10,222 bases of DNA from Caldilineae bacterium (lineage in GTDB: Bacteria > Chloroflexota > Anaerolineae > J102): NCBI GenBank assembly GCA_011176555.1, contig DUEF01000192.1:1-10222 (forward strand), read 5' to 3'. Under the pieces are notes generated by a model. That model did no database searches. It saw only the letters and a list, made by a program, of their open reading frames with translations, and was not told the DNA's origin. Position 1 is the stretch's first letter. Each line of letters starts with the position of its first letter. A program made the translations under genes and the position numbers. Of the stretch, positions 5,910-10,222 are shown piece by piece.

Positions 5910-6230
5910 CTAATCCGTGAGCAGCAGGAGCAAAAGCATCGCCACTTCAGTCTGGGCGAGGATGCTGTGGGGCAAGTGTGCGGGCATGTGCACCCAGGTT
6001 CCGGGCTGCGCGTCCATTTCGTCATCCCCCAGCGTCAGGCGCGCTTCGCCTTGCAGGAAATGCAAGACGGCGGGATGAGAAGCGGTGTGCTCGGATAGTT
6101 CCTGGCCGGGTGCAAAGCCGAAGAGGATGACTTTGACAGCGTCATCGCTGAAGAGCGTGTGGCTGATGATGCTGTCGGCGGGGATCTCGGGCAATTGGTC
6201 GAGGATGTTGGGAAGGTGGGTGTAGGTCAT
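5910..6230 (-). CDS. Small single-domain cupin
   Basis: A 106-residue protein covering one cupin beta-barrel. The first motif region is FGFAPGQELSEHTASHPAVLHFLQGEARL, with candidate metal ligands H48 and H52 and the turn Gly-Glu at 61-62. The second is PGTWVHMPAHLPHSI, with H85 and H88 as candidates. Such stand-alone cupins bind a metal and act as sensors or small enzymes; the substrate cannot be told. It is the first gene of the operon leading into the 12-TM and 4-TM membrane proteins (11 nt gap), which suggests a regulatory or metal-handling role in that system. No clear Shine-Dalgarno precedes the ATG at 6230. The 79-bp gap to recQ is taken up largely by an octamer repeat. Confidence 0.82.
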   Translation of the reverse strand: MTYTHLPNILDQLPEIPADSIISHTLFSDDAVKVILFGFAPGQELSEHTASHPAVLHFLQGEARLTLGDDEMDAQPGTWVHMPAHLPHSILAQTEVAMLLLLLLTD

Positions 6231-6271
6231 GGGGGTGGGAGCGTGAGCGTGTGGGAAGGGGAGACGAGGTC

Positions 6272-6315
6272 GCTACTCCCCTGGTTTACGGGGTTCCTGG
6301 TTTACTGGTTTACCG
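6272..6315. repeat. Octamer repeat array at the recQ stop codon (copy B)
   Basis: Flank GCTACTCCCC plus four 8-bp units of the type GGTTTACC/GGTTTACT. On the minus strand its first unit provides the last Arg codon and the TAA stop of recQ, the same geometry as copy A at nth. Confidence 0.8.
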
Positions 6316-9171
6316 ATTTCCTGAAACATAGTATAACCGCAACACGTGCAATTCGTCATATGCGACGGCCCCGCGCAGTGCGTCGTAGATGGAACCGAGG
6401 CGGTCGGGGCCCAGTTCGTCCAGCGCGGCCAACACGCGCTGCTGCTGTTCGGGCGGGAGGCCGGATGCAGGCAGGATGCGCTCTGCGTCCAGGTCTCCGC
6501 CGGTCCGGTGGAAGCGGTAGAGATGGCTGATGATGGTGCTTTGCTTGACGTTGTACAGGTTCTGCAGTTCCTCGATCTCGTAACCGTTTGTGAATAGTTC
6601 GCCCACTTCCTGATAACGGCGTTTTTTGGTCGAGCCAGGTCGGGAGGCGGGAGACAGCGAACCCGGTCGGGGTCGTTCCTTGCAGTCGTGTTCGGCGCAG
6701 TAGTCGCGAATCAGGGCCATGAAACGTTCGCCGTGCGCGGCCAGTTTGCGTTGGCCCACGCCGTAGATGGCCAGGAAAGCGCCGTCCGACTGCGGGAAAT
6801 AGGTGGCCATTTCCACCAGCGAGCGGTCGGAGAAGATCACGTAAGGCGGGACCTGCGCTTCGCCCGCCACCTGTTTGCGCAGGATTCGCAGCGCCTCGAA
6901 AAGCAGGGCGTCGTGCGCCAGACCTGCCTGCGCTTCTGGACCGATCGGTTTCTGCTCCCCGACCACCATCACTTTCTCGCCCCGGAACACCGCGTACGCC
7001 TTCGGCGTAAGGCGCAGCCCGCCGAATTGCATGTCCTGCTCCATCAATTTCTGCTGGATGAACGCTTGCGCCAGCCGTTTCCATTCTCTGGTCGGTATTT
7101 CTGCGCCGATGCCGTAGGTCGAAAGCCGATCATGGCGGCGGGTCAGCACGGCCTTGTCGCGCGAGCCGCGCAGCACCTTGATGATGTGCGTCACGCCGAA
7201 GCGCTCGCCCGTGCGTTTGACGCAGGAAAGGAACATCTGCGCCTCGATGGTCACGTCATCCAGCTCCTGTTCTTGCTTCTCGGTCAGGCAATTGTCGCAC
7301 ATGCCGCAGTTTTCGGGTTCGTAGGTTTCGCCCAGGTAGGCCAGCAAGGGCCGGCGGCGGCATTCGTCGCTCTGAGCGTAGCGCACCATCGCTTGCAGGC
7401 GCACTTGCCGGCCCGGTCGCTCGGATTCAGCGCCCTGCTCAATGAAATAGGTGATGGAGCCGACATCGCTCTGGCTGAAGAGCAACAGGCAATCGGCCCG
7501 CAAGCCATCGCGGCCTGCCCGTCCGATCTCCTGGTAGTAGCGTTCGATGTTGCCGGGCAGGTTGTAGTGCAGGATGAAACGCACATTGGATTTGTCGATG
7601 CCCATGCCAAAGGCGACGGTGGCGACGATGATGGCGGCTTCGTCGAGCACGAATTGGCGCTGGTGGCGCTGGCGGACTGCGCTGTCCAGCCCCGCGTGGT
7701 ACGGGAGCGCGGACCAACCCTGCGCCTGCAACTGCGCCGCTAGCTCATCCACCTGGCGGCGGGTGGTGCAATAGATGATGCCCGCCTGCTCCCGGTGCGC
7801 TTCCAGGAATTCGAGGGTCTGGCGCAGGCCGTCGAGCCGAGGCTGGACTGCCAGGTGCAGGTTTACCCGGTCGAAACTGGCGACGAAGCGGTTGGAGGCG
7901 TCGAAACCGAGCATGTCCTCGATATCTTGCTGGACGCGTGGGGTGGCGGTGGCTGTCAGGGCCAGACAAACTGCACGGGCATAGCGCCGACGCACGGGTA
8001 GAAGCTGGCGGTATTCGGGGCGAAAGTCGTGCCCCCACGAGGAGATGCAATGCGCTTCGTCGATGGCGAATAACTGCACCCGGCTCTGGTCGAGCATCAC
8101 CAGGGTTTCGGGGCGAAGCAGGGTCTCCGGGGCCACGTACAGCAACTTGATCTCGCCCGCCCTGATGCGTCCGACCGTGGCTGTGTACTCGCCCATGCTC
8201 AGGGTGCTGTTCAGGAAGGCGGCGGCCACGCCCAACTGGCGCAGGGCGTCCACCTGATCTTGCATGAGGGCGATGAGGGGAGATACGACCACGGTTAGAC
8301 CGTCGGATAACAGGGCGGGGAGCTGGTAGCAAAGGGATTTGCCGCCGCCGGTGGGCATGATCACCAGCGTGTCCCGTCGTTGCAGGATGTTGGCGATGAT
8401 CTCTGCTTGCAGGGGCAGGAATTCATCGAAACCGAACACGTCCTTGAGCAAGCGGCGGGCGCGGGACATGGACGGTTCGATTGAAATCTCCTGGGGCGGC
8501 GATTGCGTTTTCGGGGTTTGTGCAAAGACAGGGGATGGTTCCGACGGCGGGGCATCCACAAACCAGCCCGACAATTGCACGTAGCAGCGGAGTTCGCCCT
8601 CGGGCATTTCCGGGGGTCGCCACCAGTGCGCCAGTGAGACCCGCAGCAGGGTTCCTGCCGGGATCTCGGCCAGTGGCGGCTGGAAACCGACGAATGTCAA
8701 CGTGCGTCCGCCATCGTCGGTGGGATAGCGATAACGGATGCGTTTACTGTCGTCGTCGCGGCGCAAGGGCTGGTCGGGCCGCCAGAACATCGTGCTGTAC
8801 GCGGGGACGCCGCTGCGCTCGGCGATGTAGAGCGCGCCCAACGTCGTGGCCTGGGTGAGGCCGTCGTACAACGCTTCGAGGCCGCCGCTCTGGGGGGCCA
8901 TCAAGCGCTGGATGAAAGCCTCCGGTTCAGACATAGGGGCCAGGCGGCGTTTGCTGCGCACGATCACGTTTTCGACATGCGGGGGCGTGATCTCGGCCGC
9001 CGGACTGAACTCCACCTCCCACACCTCCCCGACCTCATACTCCATCCCCGCCTGCTCGTCCGTTCCCGCGTTGGCCGCGATCAAACGCACGCTGCGCCCA
9101 CCGAAGGTGATGCCTCCGATGCAAGCGCCCCGGCCCTGGCGGGTTTTGGCGACAATCAGGATTTTTGGCAT
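6310..9171 (-). CDS. recQ: RecQ-family helicase with N-terminal dual-OB-like domain and C-terminal HRDC/HTH
   Basis: A 953-residue 3'-5' DNA helicase. Residues 1-~205 precede the helicase and start MPKILIVAKTRQGRGACIGG; they look like the dual-OB nucleic-acid-binding domain, which ordinary RecQ lacks. After a Pro/Ser linker come the helicase motifs: Walker A MPTGGGKS (K278), DEAH (371-374), TATAT (406-410) and QEIGRAGRDG (547-556). The RQC zinc cysteines are C604, C622, C625 and C628, followed by a winged-helix region (~640-735). An HRDC domain spans ~752-825. A C-terminal helix-turn-helix resembling HTH_40 (YQEVGELFTNGYEIEELQ onward) spans ~852-895. I chose the ATG at 9171 because the extension to 9231 translates repeat DNA. 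It follows two DUF488 genes on the same strand, separated by repeats. Likely acts in repair, recombination restart or defence. Confidence 0.93.
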   Translation of the reverse strand: MPKILIVAKTRQGRGACIGGITFGGRSVRLIAANAGTDEQAGMEYEVGEVWEVEFSPAAEITPPHVENVIVRSKRRLAPMSEPEAFIQRLMAPQSGGLEALYDGLTQATTLGALYIAERSGVPAYSTMFWRPDQPLRRDDDSKRIRYRYPTDDGGRTLTFVGFQPPLAEIPAGTLLRVSLAHWWRPPEMPEGELRCYVQLSGWFVDAPPSEPSPVFAQTPKTQSPPQEISIEPSMSRARRLLKDVFGFDEFLPLQAEIIANILQRRDTLVIMPTGGGKSLCYQLPALLSDGLTVVVSPLIALMQDQVDALRQLGVAAAFLNSTLSMGEYTATVGRIRAGEIKLLYVAPETLLRPETLVMLDQSRVQLFAIDEAHCISSWGHDFRPEYRQLLPVRRRYARAVCLALTATATPRVQQDIEDMLGFDASNRFVASFDRVNLHLAVQPRLDGLRQTLEFLEAHREQAGIIYCTTRRQVDELAAQLQAQGWSALPYHAGLDSAVRQRHQRQFVLDEAAIIVATVAFGMGIDKSNVRFILHYNLPGNIERYYQEIGRAGRDGLRADCLLLFSQSDVGSITYFIEQGAESERPGRQVRLQAMVRYAQSDECRRRPLLAYLGETYEPENCGMCDNCLTEKQEQELDDVTIEAQMFLSCVKRTGERFGVTHIIKVLRGSRDKAVLTRRHDRLSTYGIGAEIPTREWKRLAQAFIQQKLMEQDMQFGGLRLTPKAYAVFRGEKVMVVGEQKPIGPEAQAGLAHDALLFEALRILRKQVAGEAQVPPYVIFSDRSLVEMATYFPQSDGAFLAIYGVGQRKLAAHGERFMALIRDYCAEHDCKERPRPGSLSPASRPGSTKKRRYQEVGELFTNGYEIEELQNLYNVKQSTIISHLYRFHRTGGDLDAERILPASGLPPEQQQRVLAALDELGPDRLGSIYDALRGAVAYDELHVLRLYYVSGNR

Positions 9172-9183
9172 GGGTGAATCTCT

Positions 9184-9231
9184 GTAAAGCAGTAGACCGG
9201 GAAACCTGTAAAGCAGTTGACCGGGACGCAC
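9184..9231. repeat. 24-bp tandem duplication in the recQ leader
   Basis: GTAAAGCAGTAGACCGGG (9184 on) is repeated at 9208 with few changes. Each 24-bp unit is three octamers, related to the GGTTTACC repeat but in the opposite orientation. It lies 13-60 nt before the recQ start, where a ribosome site would be. Confidence 0.7.
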
Positions 9232-9264
9232 CCCCTGGTTTACCGGTTTCCTGGTTTACAGATC
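9228..9264. repeat. Octamer repeat array after the second DUF488 gene (copy C)
   Basis: GCACCCCCTGGTTTACCGG, then further GGTTT-type octamers, similar to copies A and B but degenerate at the right end. It begins about 19 nt downstream (minus strand) of the DUF488 stop at 9283. Confidence 0.7.
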
Positions 9265-9282
9265 TACTGGCCGACTATTCAT

Positions 9283-9774
9283 TCATGCAGGCAGAATGTG
9301 CGTGACGGTGACCAATAGATCCTTTTCCAACCGTTCCGCCACCAGCGAACGGTGGCACGCCGCGGGCTCACGTTCCACGCAGAAGAGGGCCACCACCCGC
9401 GCCTCCGGCCCTAAATCGACGACGAATTGCTCGCTGCTGAACCCCGCCAGGATTTCTTCCCGGTAGGCGGTGATGAATGCGGGGCTGAGGGTCGTGCGTT
9501 GGCGCTTGGCTGTCTTGTTGAGCTTGTCCGCGACGTGTTGGCGCTCACGCACCTGCTTGCCGGGGGCCAGATCTTTGCGGTGGATGTAGCGGATGCCCAA
9601 TTCCGCCAGGCGCGCCTGTAATCGTTGGCTGTTGGCGAAGGCGTAGGTCGCGCCGCGCACACCGCGGCGCTGGCGGATGTCGCACAACGTGTCCACCCCG
9701 GCATCCTGAAGCGCCTGGAAAAAGCTGGTTTCGTCGAAGCCGTACACGCCGATGGTGACGAATTCAGGCGTCAT
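9283..9774 (-). CDS. DUF488-family protein (second of a tandem pair)
   Basis: A 163-residue protein with the DUF488 signature: a CDIRQRRGVRG segment after the first beta-alpha unit (C31, D32), IRYIHRKDLAPG in the middle, and FCVEREPAACHRSLVAERL with C132, E134 and the C140-H141-R142 triad near the C-terminus. The biochemical function of DUF488 is not established; the conserved Cys/His/Arg cluster suggests a catalytic or metal-binding site. Two ATGs compete. At 9780 the AGGAGG is only 3 nt away, while at 9774 it is 9 nt away, so I prefer 9774. Either way the start overlaps the end of the upstream DUF488 gene, implying translational coupling. The gene precedes recQ across a repeat-filled gap. 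Confidence 0.88.
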   Translation of the reverse strand: MTPEFVTIGVYGFDETSFFQALQDAGVDTLCDIRQRRGVRGATYAFANSQRLQARLAELGIRYIHRKDLAPGKQVRERQHVADKLNKTAKRQRTTLSPAFITAYREEILAGFSSEQFVVDLGPEARVVALFCVEREPAACHRSLVAERLEKDLLVTVTHILPA

Positions 9775-10222
9775 CGCCATCAGCCTCCTTTTGATAGCGT
9801 TTGCGAGAGGTGAAGGCGTGCTGGCCGAACAGGCTCAATTGCCCGCCGGTCAGGCGATTGATGACCTCTTCCTGTGTTTTCAACTCGCCGTTTTCGTCGA
9901 TGTGGCGCAGGGGGATGCCCATCTCGATCAGGGTTTCGCCGATGAGTTTGCTGCGGTGGCAGGTTTCGGGCTTGCCCTCGCTGCACATGAGCACGACCGG
10001 CAACCCTTGCTCGAACGCTTTCCGCACCCGACCGATGCCCTGGCGATAAAAATCTTTCTCCCTCACCCGTTCGTAGGAAACCTTGCCATCGATGTAGCAA
10101 TCGGGATCGTCCGGTTGACCGCCCAGCAGATCGCCCATGTACACGTAGCGAATATTTTCGCCGCGCAGGGCGTATTCCAACTGGTTTTTGGAGAATTCCG
10201 GCTTGTAACGCGAATAAGGCGC
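9764..10222 (-). CDS. DUF488-family protein, 5' part beyond the window (first of the pair)
   Basis: 152 residues are visible; the frame stays open to the right edge, beginning APYSRYKPEFSKNQLEYALR, so the true start lies outside. DUF488 hallmarks are RSRY/PEF-like residues at the cut end, IRYVYMGDLLGGQP, a long variable segment, LMCSEGKPETCHRSKLIGETL with the Cys-Ser-Glu and Cys-His-Arg elements, and a C-terminal NRLTGGQLSLFG. It diverges considerably from its neighbour outside these motifs, so the pair is not a recent duplication. Its last codons overlap the next DUF488 gene by 11-17 nt. Internal TTG or ATG codons are not real starts, since conserved sequence continues upstream. Confidence 0.88.
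   Translation of the reverse strand, partial: APYSRYKPEFSKNQLEYALRGENIRYVYMGDLLGGQPDDPDCYIDGKVSYERVREKDFYRQGIGRVRKAFEQGLPVVLMCSEGKPETCHRSKLIGETLIEMGIPLRHIDENGELKTQEEVINRLTGGQLSLFGQHAFTSRKRYQKEADGDDA

Noticed and set aside
6688..7743. 351-codon open frame on the plus strand
   Set aside because: It is antisense to the RecQ helicase core, whose motifs are intact; long antisense frames are common in GC-rich DNA, and its translation resembles no family.
9172..9231. 20-residue N-terminal extension of RecQ
   Set aside because: It is a translation of the octamer repeat; the dual-OB-like domain begins naturally at MPKILIV.
2084..9264. Octamer arrays as a CRISPR array
   Set aside because: The units are contiguous 8-mers with no unique spacers and no cas genes in the window.

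Overview
The window looks like a chromosomal stretch of a high-GC bacterium. Chloroflexota (Anaerolineae or a relative) is my best guess. It rests on gene content and on short tandem-repeat clutter between genes, not on a marker gene, so confidence is low to moderate. Nearly all genes are on the minus strand; the one clear exception is a plus-strand gene at 3034-3945.

Layout, left to right. 1-45: the first codons of a minus-strand gene with a signal-peptide-like start, cut by the window edge. 72-615: a type II toxin-antitoxin pair (MazF/PemK-like toxin with a small upstream antitoxin), visibly AT-richer than the rest and preceded by a TATAAT box. 733-975: a small hypothetical gene 15 nt downstream of folP (991-1911, dihydropteroate synthase). 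The first codons of folP lie inside a perfect 7-bp tandem array. 2121-2789: nth, endonuclease III with an intact [4Fe-4S] motif. 2790-3033: a divergent intergenic region with a candidate promoter for the plus-strand gene.

3034-6230 is the most unusual part. A plus-strand gene fuses an apparent protoglobin (haem sensor) domain to a MoaD/ThiS-like beta-grasp domain that lacks the usual C-terminal Gly-Gly. Four nucleotides beyond its stop lies the 3' end of a tightly packed minus-strand operon: cupin, 12-TM NnrS-like membrane protein, then two paralogous 4-TM proteins with a haem-copper-oxidase-like His/Gly-Trp motif. The two paralogs appear to have kept opposite histidines of an ancestral HxHL motif. 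Together these suggest an uncharacterised haem- or NO/O2-linked membrane system (inference).

6310-10222: a RecQ-family helicase with an N-terminal region resembling a dual-OB domain, plus RQC zinc cysteines, HRDC and a C-terminal helix-turn-helix. Two DUF488 genes lie upstream, the first cut by the right edge. The set resembles a DNA-processing, repair or defence cassette.

Two kinds of short tandem repeat punctuate the region: a heptamer array at the folP 5' end, and octamer arrays at or just after the stop codons of nth, recQ and the second DUF488 gene. The intergenic stretch 1912-2120 holds these repeats and no recognisable gene. No RNA gene, CRISPR array, insertion sequence or convincing intrinsic terminator was seen.
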